From positions 19,512 to 83,511 of the forward strand of contig NZ_CAJUPA010000004.1 of assembly GCF_910588395.1 (NCBI RefSeq): a stretch of DNA of 64,000 bases, read 5' to 3'. Below the pieces are notes generated by a model. That model ran no database searches, was not told the origin of the DNA, and saw nothing but the letters and a program-made list of their open reading frames with translations. A program made the translations under genes and the position numbers. Position 1 is the stretch's first letter; every line of letters starts with the position of its first letter. The DNA is from an uncultured Faecalibaculum sp. GTDB lineage: Bacteria; Bacillota_I; Bacilli_A; Erysipelotrichales; Erysipelotrichaceae. Below, piece by piece: positions 8,763 to 16,766 of this stretch.

Positions 8763-9138
8763 ACGATCTGAGCCGCTGGCTGAAGTCCTCCCAGGTGGCT
8801 GCATTCTTTTCCAGCATGCCCCGGGCGGTCTGTTCTCCCAGACCGGACAGCTGCCACCGGATTTTCCGCTGGCGGCCTGCATCCTCCGGATTTTCCCGGA
8901 CATAGCCTTTTTTGCTGAGAGATTTCATGGTGCGGGATATCTGCGCCTTGTCCCGCTCCGATGCACCAGCCAGATCGCTGACAGAAAGGCCATCGGGATG
9001 GTACATCAGAGTCTGCAGACAGACGATTTCGGCACCCCGCAGGTCAAGATCGCTGAGCTGTGCGTTGGCGGATTCCCGGTATTCCTTCACCAGGTTTTCC
9101 ATGGTCAGAAACAACCGCTGCAGAGCGTCTGCTGTCAT
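8761..9138 (-). CDS. MarR family transcriptional regulator
   Basis: 125 residues, typical of a minimal MarR protein. The winged-helix region spans residues 35-95: GLSVSDLAGASERDKAQISR looks like the recognition helix and ENPEDAGRQRKIRW like the wing. A MarR protein is a dimeric DNA-binding repressor, often of neighbouring stress or efflux genes; the ligand is unknown. Start ATG 9138 is preceded by AGGAGATCACGCAT. The upstream leader is a threefold repeat of a unit that itself holds an ATG and an AGGAGA site. Confidence 0.82.
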   Translation of the reverse strand: MTADALQRLFLTMENLVKEYRESANAQLSDLDLRGAEIVCLQTLMYHPDGLSVSDLAGASERDKAQISRTMKSLSKKGYVRENPEDAGRQRKIRWQLSGLGEQTARGMLEKNAATWEDFSQRLRS

Positions 9139-9141
9139 ATG

Positions 9142-9210
9142 CGTGATCTCCTGTCTATCTGCATCGTGATCTCCTGTCTATCTGCATCGTGATCTCCTGT
9201 CTATCTGCAT
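9142..9210 (-). repeat. Three perfect tandem copies of a 23-bp unit in the marR leader
   Basis: Copies at 9142-9164, 9165-9187 and 9188-9210 are identical. Read on the minus strand each begins with ATG and ends with AGGAGATCACG, so each is a start codon plus Shine-Dalgarno cassette. The unit length, 23, is not a multiple of three. Confidence 0.97.
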
Positions 9211-9330
9211 ACAGTGTAGGAAATATTCAGCATTCTCTCAAATGTTACGCTTTGTGCAATACATTCCAGCTGTATGAAAACAGGCGCCTGTCAGCTGCCG
9301 GCAATCCCCTGCCTGTCCGATGGATACAGC

Positions 9331-9914
9331 TTATTCGTTTTCCCTGCTGGAAACGATGGCTGCTTCCGGTTGGCAGAGATTCCGGTAAGGCACATCTTCC
9401 GGCTTATTCAGCGGAAACTCGGATTTGGCACGCACCTGATGGAGCGGACACACGATCCTGCCCATATACATATGATCCTGCCCATATACATATTCGGGAC
9501 AGAACTGGTGTGACGCGGTTCCATCTCTCTGGCATTGCAGTGCATGAGAACTTCATGGGCGTGGCGGAATTCCTCCAGCCGGTTGGCCGGATCCAGTATT
9601 TCCATGCTGCCTTTTGCCGTCATTCTGCGGTAGTCATGCCTGTGTCGTTTATATGGACTGTCCGGAAAATCCAGGAAACTGTGGAACTGCAGCGTGCAGC
9701 GGGGATCCCGGTGCATCAGATCCACTTTCTTTCCGCGTTTTGTAAAATGCACATAGACTCTCAGGTTCTTATCGTCCATTTCATAGCCGAAATTCATCGG
9801 AACTGAATACGGATGGCCATCCTCTCCATCCAGGGACAGAACCATGGTGGAAAACTGCGCCAGCATGGCATCAATCAGAACGGGATCCTTTACTTCTCTG
9901 TCAGATCGAATCAT
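9331..9914 (-). pseudogene. PNPOx-fold (NimA-like) flavoprotein gene frameshifted by a 20-bp duplication
   Basis: The open frame from ATG 9914 gives 168 residues ending at 9408. Its first ~135 residues look like a pyridoxamine-phosphate-oxidase-fold protein of the nitroimidazole-reductase/NimA type (FSTMVLSLDGEDGHPYSVPM near the start). The C-terminus then turns into out-of-frame sequence exactly at a 20-bp tandem duplication (9454-9493). Removing one copy restores a 187-residue frame ending at 9331 with RAKSEFPLNKPEDVPYRN, as expected for the family. Such proteins bind FMN and reduce small substrates. The current allele probably makes a protein with an altered last third. Confidence 0.75.
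9454..9493. repeat. 20-bp perfect tandem duplication causing a frameshift
   Basis: GATCCTGCCCATATACATAT occurs at 9454-9473 and again at 9474-9493. Twenty is not a multiple of three. Confidence 0.97.
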
Positions 9915-10001
9915 CGTATTTCCGTTCCTGCCGGTCAGCCGGCTTTTTTTCTATCGTACCGGCAAGAGCGGATTCTGTCCGGCTGTCCGGGAAAAGTGCC
10001 G

Positions 10002-10029
10002 AAAAAAAGCGATGCTAAATCAGCACCGC
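10002..10029 (-). terminator. Terminator of the TrpXYZ-type operon, overlapping the last codons
   Basis: Minus strand GCGGTGCT-loop-AGCATCGC (one G-U pair) followed by TTTTTTT. The upstream arm is coding sequence of the ATPase gene and the loop holds its stop codon. Confidence 0.8.
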
Positions 10030-10809
10030 TCTGTCGTCGGAGAATTCTTCGTTGGCTGCTTCCCGGAACTTCTGATGAAGAGCATCCACAGTCAGCTTTT
10101 TCTTTTCCTCACCCCGGACATCCAGAATGATTTTCCCGTCATACATCATGATCAGCCGGTTGCCGATGCGGATGGCATCATTCATGTTGTGCGTGATCAT
10201 CAGCGTCGTCAGCTGTTCTTCCTGCACGATTTCCTCTGTCAGTTCCAGTACCTTTCTGGCTGTCAGCGGATCCAGCGCAGCTGTGTGCTCATCCAGCAGC
10301 AGCAGTTCCGGACGCTGCAGGCTGGCCATCAGCAGCGTCAGCGCCTGTCTCTGACCACCGGACAGCAGACCGACTTTGGCTGTCAGCCTGTCTTCCAGCC
10401 CCAGTCCCAGTCTGGACAGCTGCTTTTTGAAGTCTTCCTTCTCCTGGGCTGTCACATTCCAGCGCAGCCCCCTGGGCTTGCCCCGTCGGTTGGCCATGGC
10501 CATGTTCTCATAAATCGCCATGTCCCCGGCTGTGCCCATGAGCGGATCCTGGAAAACCCGGCCGATGAAGCGGGCCCGCCTGAATTCCGGATCCGTGGAC
10601 ATGTCCTTGCCATTGAGCACGATGTGACCGCAGTCAATGGGATACACCCCGGCGATCATATTCAGCAATGTGCTTTTGCCTGCACCGTTGCCGCCCACGA
10701 CTGTGACAAAGTCCCCGTCCTCCAGCCGGAGGCTGATGTCCTCCAGCGCCTTCTTTTCGTTGACGGTTCCGGGGTTGAACGTTTTGGATACGTGTTTCAC
10801 TTCAAGCAT
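10015..10809 (-). CDS. ABC transporter ATP-binding protein (TrpZ-like)
   Basis: 264 residues from ATG 10809, which overlaps the permease stop (ATGCTTGA) and has GGAGG upstream. Walker A GGNGAGKST is at residues 39-47. The signature LLSGGQRQALTL lies near 140 and Walker B LLLLDEHTAALDP near 160, followed by the H-loop in MITHNM. This ATPase class, with a LivG/BraF-like appearance, powers importers whose permease and binding protein are encoded just upstream here. Substrate is probably an amino acid such as tryptophan or a related aromatic molecule, inferred from the family only. Confidence 0.88.
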   Translation of the reverse strand: MLEVKHVSKTFNPGTVNEKKALEDISLRLEDGDFVTVVGGNGAGKSTLLNMIAGVYPIDCGHIVLNGKDMSTDPEFRRARFIGRVFQDPLMGTAGDMAIYENMAMANRRGKPRGLRWNVTAQEKEDFKKQLSRLGLGLEDRLTAKVGLLSGGQRQALTLLMASLQRPELLLLDEHTAALDPLTARKVLELTEEIVQEEQLTTLMITHNMNDAIRIGNRLIMMYDGKIILDVRGEEKKKLTVDALHQKFREAANEEFSDDRAVLI

Positions 10810-11767
10810 CGAACGGTTCCTCCACTGCATCTGCCGCTGCGGTCAGGCGTCTGTAGGTGGCGCTCTGCCGGCGTTTGTCCATGATCACCGGAATGGTCAG
10901 CGCCACACCCACCAGAATGGCGGTGAACAGTTTCAGGTTGTCGGCATTCAGACCCAGCTGCAGGACCACTGCCACAATGATACGGTAGATGATGGATCCC
11001 ACAATGATGGAAATCAGACGACGCAGGAATCCGCCCTTGCGGCCAAAGATCACCTCGCCGATGACAATGGAAGCCAGGGCGATGACAATGGCACCAATGC
11101 CCATCTTCACATCTGCATACCCCTGCTGCTGGGCAACCAGTGCGCCGGAGAGGCAGATGAAGGCATTGGACAGAATCAGTGCCATGATGTTGGTTTTGTT
11201 TGTGGAGACACCATTGGCCCGGACCATGCTGGCGTTGTTGCCGGTGGCCCGGATCGTGGCACCGGTTTCCGTGCCGAAGAACCAGTAGGCAAAGGCAATG
11301 ACAATCACGGCAAACAGCAGGCCGATCAGCAGGCAGACCAGATTGTTGGTGGTCAGCCAGCGGGAAATGGCCCGGGGCAGATGAATGGCATCACCGAGAC
11401 GGCTGAAAATGGTGTCCACTTTCAGAAGCGGCAGATTGGACTTGTCCATGATCATCAGATTGATGGAGTACAGTCCGATCTGCGTCAGGATCCCTGCCAG
11501 GATCGGCGGGATTTTGCACATGGTATGCAGCAGCCCGGTGCAGGCGCCGCACAGGCACCCGGCCAGGATGGCCACCGGCAGCGTGAGCCAGGGATCCACC
11601 CCGTTCACAATGAGAATCGCAGATACAGCGCCGCCGGTGGCAAAGCTGCCGTCCACGGTCAGATCCGCAAAATCCAGGATCCGGAAGGTGATGTATACGC
11701 CCAGGGCCATGATGCCCCAGAGAATGCCCTGTCCGATGGCACCTTCGATGGAAAGAAGAACGCCCAT
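10802..11767 (-). CDS. ABC transporter permease (TrpY-like, BPD_transp_2)
   Basis: 321 residues with eight or more hydrophobic segments. ANGVSTNKTNIMALILSNAF near residue 185 matches the branched-chain-type permease coupling region, as does VIGEVIFGRKGGFLRRL near 240. It lies between the binding protein and the ATPase, with an 8-nt overlap with the ATPase gene and 1 nt from the binding-protein gene, so the three are translationally linked. It forms the membrane channel of the importer. Confidence 0.87.
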   Translation of the reverse strand: MGVLLSIEGAIGQGILWGIMALGVYITFRILDFADLTVDGSFATGGAVSAILIVNGVDPWLTLPVAILAGCLCGACTGLLHTMCKIPPILAGILTQIGLYSINLMIMDKSNLPLLKVDTIFSRLGDAIHLPRAISRWLTTNNLVCLLIGLLFAVIVIAFAYWFFGTETGATIRATGNNASMVRANGVSTNKTNIMALILSNAFICLSGALVAQQQGYADVKMGIGAIVIALASIVIGEVIFGRKGGFLRRLISIIVGSIIYRIIVAVVLQLGLNADNLKLFTAILVGVALTIPVIMDKRRQSATYRRLTAAADAVEEPFDA

Positions 11768-11768
11768 T

Positions 11769-12773
11769 TTACTCCTCTTCTGTAATGAATTCGGCTTTGT
11801 CCTTCAGGGAAGCCGGCAGTTCGATGCCCAGGCTGTTCAGCGTGGACTGGTTGACAATGAGTTCGCACTTGTCATCCGGGTAGTAGGCAATGGCCATGTC
11901 GGCCGGATCAGCACCGTTTTCCAGAATGTCAATGGCCTGGTTGGCGGCGAGAACGCCCAGTTCGTAGTAGTCGATGCCGTTGGTCATCAGACCGCCGGAT
12001 TCCACCATGCCTTCTTCGCCGACAATGGTGGGGATGTGGTTTTCCGTGGCCACTTTGCTCAGGGTGCTCATGCCTTCCGCCAGCAGGTTGTCCGTAGGCA
12101 CATAGATCGCGTCCACTTTGCCGATCAGGGATTCTGTCACCTGCTGGATCTGGTTGGAGTCCGTCACTGTGGCAACCTGGTATTCCAGGCCTTCCTTCTC
12201 ACAGGCTTTCTGCGCCAGTTCCGCCTGAATGCGGCTGTTGTCTTCCGCGTTGCAGTACATGATGGCGATCTTCTTCGCATCCGGCAGCAGTTCCTTCAGC
12301 AGGCTGATCTGGCTTTCCACCGGTGTCAGGTCGCTGGCGCCAGTCACATTTCCGCCGGGCTTGTCGTTGCTGTCTGCCAGCCCGGAAGCGGCAGGATCGG
12401 TCACGGCGCTGACCACGATGGGAATGTCGGAGGTTTCGTTGGCTGCAGCCTGGGCCGCGGGTGTGGCGATGGCGTAAATCAGATCATCCCCGCCGTTGAC
12501 GAAGGTCTGGGCAATGGTGGTGCAGTTGGACTGATCGCCCTGGGCATTTTTGTAGTCGAAGCTGTCCTTCGAATACCCGGCGTCTTCCATGGTTTCCACA
12601 AATCCTTTATAGGAAGCATCCAGAGCGGGGTGTTCCGCGAACTGAACGATGCCGATTTTGGCGGTCTTGCCTTCCTGACCTGCGTCGCCCCCGGCTGTGT
12701 CCGTGCTTCCGGAACAGCCTGCCAGCACCATGGCAGCAGTCACAATTGCGGTGCATGTGAATGGTTTTTTCAT
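11769..12773 (-). CDS. ABC transporter substrate-binding lipoprotein (TrpX-like, PF04392 type)
   Basis: 334 residues. Signal peptide with lipobox LAGC, lipidated Cys20, then a Gly/Ser/Thr-rich linker. The mature part begins KIGIVQFAEHPALDASYKGF, the hallmark opening of the PF04392/TrpX family, and contains IAIMYCNAEDNSRIQAE. First gene of the operon, divergent from oppA. In streptococci relatives sit in tryptophan-regulated operons; no T-box leader is seen here, so the ligand is uncertain. Confidence 0.85.
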   Translation of the reverse strand: MKKPFTCTAIVTAAMVLAGCSGSTDTAGGDAGQEGKTAKIGIVQFAEHPALDASYKGFVETMEDAGYSKDSFDYKNAQGDQSNCTTIAQTFVNGGDDLIYAIATPAAQAAANETSDIPIVVSAVTDPAASGLADSNDKPGGNVTGASDLTPVESQISLLKELLPDAKKIAIMYCNAEDNSRIQAELAQKACEKEGLEYQVATVTDSNQIQQVTESLIGKVDAIYVPTDNLLAEGMSTLSKVATENHIPTIVGEEGMVESGGLMTNGIDYYELGVLAANQAIDILENGADPADMAIAYYPDDKCELIVNQSTLNSLGIELPASLKDKAEFITEEE

Positions 12774-12972
12774 GAAATTTCTCTCCCTTTCATAATTTTC
12801 AATGTTTACATTCTACTCTCAGGACGACAGTTTGTATAGAAATCTCCGGTACTTTCCGGTGACAGAGGGCACAGTTGTCACCGCTTCCGGAAAAATGCAA
12901 AGGCTGAAAACGCTGATTTGACCTTTTCAGTTTCCGGTGCTGATTTTCAGAATGAAAATTTCAGGAAAACAT

Positions 12973-13000
12973 TTGAAATGATTTTCAATGTGTCTATAAT
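12973..13000 (+). promoter_or_regulatory. oppA promoter within an AT-rich divergent control region
   Basis: -35 TTGAAA (12973-12978), 16-nt spacer, perfect -10 TATAAT (12995-13000). The 278-nt divergent region 12774-13051 is AT-rich and holds several TTTTC/GAAAA inverted repeats, including TGAAAATTTCA and TTGAAATGATTTTCAA across the -35. These look like operator half-sites, loosely CodY-like. No T-box or riboswitch seen. Confidence 0.65.
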
Positions 13001-13051
13001 GTTGACATACGTGTTCACGCGGTGGACACGAAAGAGGAGGAAATACGGGAT

Positions 13052-14698
13052 ATGAAGAAATTTGTATCTGCAGCGTGCACCGGCCTGGTCTGCCTGTCCA
13101 TGGCAGCCTGCGGATCGGGAGCTTCCGGCTCCGGCGCTGCCGGATCTGATGGAGGCTCCGGGGACAGCAAGAAACGGATCACGCTGGCCAAGGAGAACGA
13201 TGTCATTTCCATGAACACAGCCTATGCCACAGACGGCTTTTCATTTGAAATGATCGCCGCCACCGTGGATGGTCTGGAAGCCATGGACAAGGACGGCAAT
13301 GTCGTGCCGGCTCTGGCTGAAAGCTATGACATCTCGGATGACGAACTGACTTATACATTCCATCTGCGGGATGCGAACTGGTCCAACGGCGACCCCGTGA
13401 CTGCCGGAGACTTCGTCTTCGCCTGGAACGAAACCGCCAAGAGTCCGGAAGCGGAATATGCCTATCTGTTCACACAGGACGGCGCCTGCATCAAAAATGC
13501 GGATGAGATCGTATATGACCAGAAAGACACGGATCTGGGCATCAAGGCAGTGGACGACAAGACACTGGAAGTGCAGCTCTCCAAAAAGTGCCCCTACTTC
13601 CTGTCCCTGCTGACATTCCCGGTGTTCTACCCGATCAACCAGGAATTCTTTGAAGAACAGGGCGATCAGTACGCCCTGACCCCGGATGGTCTGCTGGCCT
13701 GTGGCCCCTACGTCCTGACAGAATGGACAAAGGGTCAGAGCCTGAAGCTGGACAAGAACCAGGACTACTGGGATGCGGACAACGTGGCCATTGACGGCAT
13801 GGATGTCAACATCGTTCCGGAAGTCTCCACGTCTGCCCTGGACTTCGAAAACGGCAACACCGACTGGACCAAGCTGAACTCCACGCTGGTGGACAAGTAC
13901 AAGGACAACGAAGCCTACGACACCTTCCTGGAAGGCTACCTGTGGTACCTGCAGTTCAACATGAACAACGAGTACCTGAAAAACGACAACCTGCGCAAAG
14001 CCATCGGCACTGTGGTGGACCGGGACAACCTGGTCAACAACGTCCTGAAAGACGGTTCCATCAACATCGGCGGATTCGTGCCCCAGGACTTCACCACCGG
14101 TCCTGACGGCAAGGATTACCGCGAGACAGCCGACAAGTTCTACACGGAAGTCGGCGAAGACGGTCTGAAGGCCGCACAGGAATACTGGGACAAGGCGAAG
14201 AAAGAGCTGGGCGTGGACAAGATCACGCTGAAGATGCTCTACGAACCTTCCGATCCTTCCAAACCCGCCGCGGAATTCATCCAGAGCGAGATTCAGAAAC
14301 TGGACGGCATCACCATTGAAATGGTCAGCCAGGAAAAGGAAAACCGGATCGAGAAGCAGAAACAGGGCGACTTTGACATCGTGCTCACCCGCTGGGGACC
14401 TGACTACGCCGACCCCACCACATATCTGAACCTGATGATCACGGGCAACGCCTACAACTACGGCAAATATTCCAGCGAGGAATATGATGCCAAGATGAAG
14501 GAAGCGGCAGAAGCGGAAACACCGGAAGAACGCTGGACGCTGCTGCAGGAAGCCGAGAAGATCCTGATGGAGGATTCTCCGGTTGTGGGTATCTTCCAGG
14601 TAGGCGGTGCTTCCCTGAAGAACCCCAAAGTCACAGGCATCGAAGACCACTCCTTCGGTGTCCCCTACATCTACAAGAACGTGAAAATCGAAGAGTAA
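13052..14698 (+). CDS. oppA: Oligopeptide ABC transporter substrate-binding lipoprotein
   Basis: 548 residues from ATG 13052, preceded by AGGAGG; the earlier ATG at 13022 is rejected because a lipoprotein signal begins at MKKFVSAACTGL. Lipobox MAAC places lipid on Cys20, followed by a Gly/Ser linker. SBP family 5 features include LTYTFHLRDANWSNGDPVTA near 110 and RWGPDYADPTTYLNLM near 445. It captures peptides outside the membrane and delivers them to OppBC. First gene of oppABCDF; a weak terminator-like hairpin downstream probably keeps its mRNA level above that of the rest. Confidence 0.92.
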   Translation: MKKFVSAACTGLVCLSMAACGSGASGSGAAGSDGGSGDSKKRITLAKENDVISMNTAYATDGFSFEMIAATVDGLEAMDKDGNVVPALAESYDISDDELTYTFHLRDANWSNGDPVTAGDFVFAWNETAKSPEAEYAYLFTQDGACIKNADEIVYDQKDTDLGIKAVDDKTLEVQLSKKCPYFLSLLTFPVFYPINQEFFEEQGDQYALTPDGLLACGPYVLTEWTKGQSLKLDKNQDYWDADNVAIDGMDVNIVPEVSTSALDFENGNTDWTKLNSTLVDKYKDNEAYDTFLEGYLWYLQFNMNNEYLKNDNLRKAIGTVVDRDNLVNNVLKDGSINIGGFVPQDFTTGPDGKDYRETADKFYTEVGEDGLKAAQEYWDKAKKELGVDKITLKMLYEPSDPSKPAAEFIQSEIQKLDGITIEMVSQEKENRIEKQKQGDFDIVLTRWGPDYADPTTYLNLMITGNAYNYGKYSSEEYDAKMKEAAEAETPEERWTLLQEAEKILMEDSPVVGIFQVGGASLKNPKVTGIEDHSFGVPYIYKNVKIEE

Positions 14699-14713
14699 CG
14701 ATCAGGGTGGATC

Positions 14714-14743
14714 GAGCTGCCAACTGGCAGCTCTTTCTTGTTT
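14714..14743 (+). terminator. Hairpin between oppA and oppB, probable partial terminator
   Basis: GAGCTGCCA-ac-TGGCAGCTC followed by TTTCTTGTTT. The stem is perfect but the T run is interrupted, consistent with read-through that lowers oppBCDF relative to oppA. Confidence 0.65.
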
Positions 14744-14766
14744 GCCAGTGATCAGAAAGGAAAAAC

Positions 14767-15714
14767 ATGGACAAGTCAACGATCAAATACATATTGAAGC
14801 GTCTGGCGATTTCTGTGGTGACTCTGCTGGTGATCGTCCTGGTGCTGTTCCTGCTCATGAAAATGATGCCAGGCACACCGTTCAATGACGAAAAACTGAC
14901 TGAGACGCAGAAAGCAGCCATTTACGCAGCGTACGGACTGGACAAGCCGGTGCTGGAACAGTTCTGGATTTACATCTGCAACATGCTGAAGGGTGACTTC
15001 GGCATCTCCTATGCCATTCAGCGGAACATGAGCGTCTCCGCCCTTGTGGGACCACGCATTGGTGTCTCCTTCGGTCTGGGCATCGGCGCGGTCATCATCG
15101 GTACCATTTTCGGCATTCTGCTTGGTATCGTGGCGGCCCTGAACCGCAACACTTTCTGGGATACCTTCGCCACGGTGCTTTCCGTCATCGGTGTCTCCAT
15201 CCCCTCTTTCGTATTCTGCCTGCTGCTGCTGATCCTGCTGGGTGTGCAGTGGCCTGTGCTGCCGGTTCTGTACAATTCCAGCAACCCGCTTCAGTCCTCG
15301 ATCATTCCCATGGTGGCGCTGAGCATGGGTGTCATAGCCAACGTGGCCCGGTTCACCCGGTCGGAGATGATTGAAGTCATGGGCAGCGAATACATTCAGC
15401 TGGCGGAAGCCAAGGGCATTTCCCGCCGCCATCTGATTTTCCACCATGCGATCCGCAACTGTCTGATTCCCGTCATCACCGTTCTGGGTCCCATCATTGT
15501 CGGGCTCATGACCGGATCGATGGTCATCGAGAAAATCTGCGCGATTCCGGGCCTGGGGTCGCTGCTGGTCAAAGCCATTGAAGTGCGTGACTACAACGTT
15601 ATCCTGGCTGTTTCCTTCCTTTATTCAGTTCTCTACATCGTCGTGATGCTGATCGTGGATGTTGCCTACGGCATCATCGATCCGCGGATCCGGCTTGGAA
15701 AGGATGAAGCATAA
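14767..15714 (+). CDS. oppB: Oligopeptide ABC transporter permease
   Basis: 315 residues, six membrane segments. The N-terminal pattern YILKRLAISVVTLLVIVLVL with MMPGTPF is the typical OppB/DppB start, and EYIQLAEAKGISRRHLIFHH near residue 205 is the EAA coupling loop that contacts the ATPases. Start ATG 14767 follows AGAAAGGAAAAAC. Forms the transmembrane channel with OppC; the oppC ATG overlaps its stop codon by one base. Confidence 0.93.
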   Translation: MDKSTIKYILKRLAISVVTLLVIVLVLFLLMKMMPGTPFNDEKLTETQKAAIYAAYGLDKPVLEQFWIYICNMLKGDFGISYAIQRNMSVSALVGPRIGVSFGLGIGAVIIGTIFGILLGIVAALNRNTFWDTFATVLSVIGVSIPSFVFCLLLLILLGVQWPVLPVLYNSSNPLQSSIIPMVALSMGVIANVARFTRSEMIEVMGSEYIQLAEAKGISRRHLIFHHAIRNCLIPVITVLGPIIVGLMTGSMVIEKICAIPGLGSLLVKAIEVRDYNVILAVSFLYSVLYIVVMLIVDVAYGIIDPRIRLGKDEA

Positions 15715-16757
15715 TGGCGAAAATTGTCAGAAACCAGAAAGACTTCGATGAATTTCTCGAAGGCTATCACATGATGCCCCAGGACTATGAACTGATTGAT
15801 ATCCCGGAACGGTTCGATCATGATGAAGTGGCTCCCTCCTCCACGTTCATGCACGATGTCTGGGTCCGGTTCAAGTCCAACAAAGGCGCGCTGATCGGCG
15901 CCACTGTCATTGTCATTTTCCTGATTCTTTCCTTCCTCTGCCCCGCAGTCTCCCACTACACATTTGACGGCGTGGACACGGCGCAGCAGTCCATGTCTCC
16001 CCGGATTCCGGGACTGGAATGGATTCCCTGGTTCTCCGGTCAGTCCGGCATTGTCCAGTACACCGGCGACCTGGCCGGCACCTATCATTTCTTCGGCACG
16101 GATGTTCTGGGACGCGACCTGTGGGTCCGCTGCTGGGAAGGCTGCCGGATTTCCCTGTTCGTTGCCGGCACCGCCGTGCTGGTCAATGTATTCATCGGCA
16201 TTCTGTACGGCATGATTTCCGGCTACTTCGGCGGCTGGGTGGATTCCATCATGCAGCGGTTCCAGGAAATCGTGAACTCGATCCCGACACTGGTCATTCT
16301 GACCCTGCTGCTGCTGGTCATGAAGCCGGGGCTGTACACCATCATCGTGGCACTGATCCTGACGGAATGGATCGGCATGGCCCGGATCACCCGGGCGCAG
16401 GTGCTGAAGATCAAGGAGCAGGAATTCATTCTTGCTTCCCGCACCCTGGGCGCTTCGGGATTCTTCATCATCTTCAAGAAAGTGCTGCCCAACATCTTCG
16501 GCCAGATCATCATCATGGCCATGTTCTCGATCCCCAACGCGATTTTCTATGAAGCCTTCCTGGCCATGGTCGGTCTGGGCATTCCCGCGCCGCAGGCTTC
16601 CCTGGGTTCGCTGATCAATGACGGCTTCAAGTCGATTCTCGTCACGCCCTATCAGGTTGTGATCCCTGTGGTCATTCTGGGTATTCTGATGCTGTCATTC
16701 AACATGATGGCAGATGGCCTGCGGGATGCCTTCGACCCGAAGATGAAAGAGATGTAA
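15714..16757 (+). CDS. oppC: Oligopeptide ABC transporter permease
   Basis: 347 residues. It has a cytoplasmic N-terminal extension and an outside loop at about 80-130, where family members carry GTDxxGRD-like text (here FGTDVLGRDLWVRCWEG). The EAA loop reads EQEFILASRTLGASGFFIIF near residue 235. Start ATG overlaps the oppB stop (TAATG). The last membrane helix ends in MADGLRDAFDPKMKEM, normal for OppC/DppC. Confidence 0.93.
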   Translation: MAKIVRNQKDFDEFLEGYHMMPQDYELIDIPERFDHDEVAPSSTFMHDVWVRFKSNKGALIGATVIVIFLILSFLCPAVSHYTFDGVDTAQQSMSPRIPGLEWIPWFSGQSGIVQYTGDLAGTYHFFGTDVLGRDLWVRCWEGCRISLFVAGTAVLVNVFIGILYGMISGYFGGWVDSIMQRFQEIVNSIPTLVILTLLLLVMKPGLYTIIVALILTEWIGMARITRAQVLKIKEQEFILASRTLGASGFFIIFKKVLPNIFGQIIIMAMFSIPNAIFYEAFLAMVGLGIPAPQASLGSLINDGFKSILVTPYQVVIPVVILGILMLSFNMMADGLRDAFDPKMKEM

Positions 16758-16766
16758 GGAGGATTT

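Noticed and set aside
9930..9954. Plus-strand terminator-like GCCGG-tcag-CCGGC plus seven T
   Set aside because: No plus-strand gene ends here; the short stem may be chance between two minus-strand genes.
12774..13051. T-box or tryptophan riboswitch before the TrpX-like gene
   Set aside because: No T-box consensus (TGGNACCGCG) or specifier structure is present.
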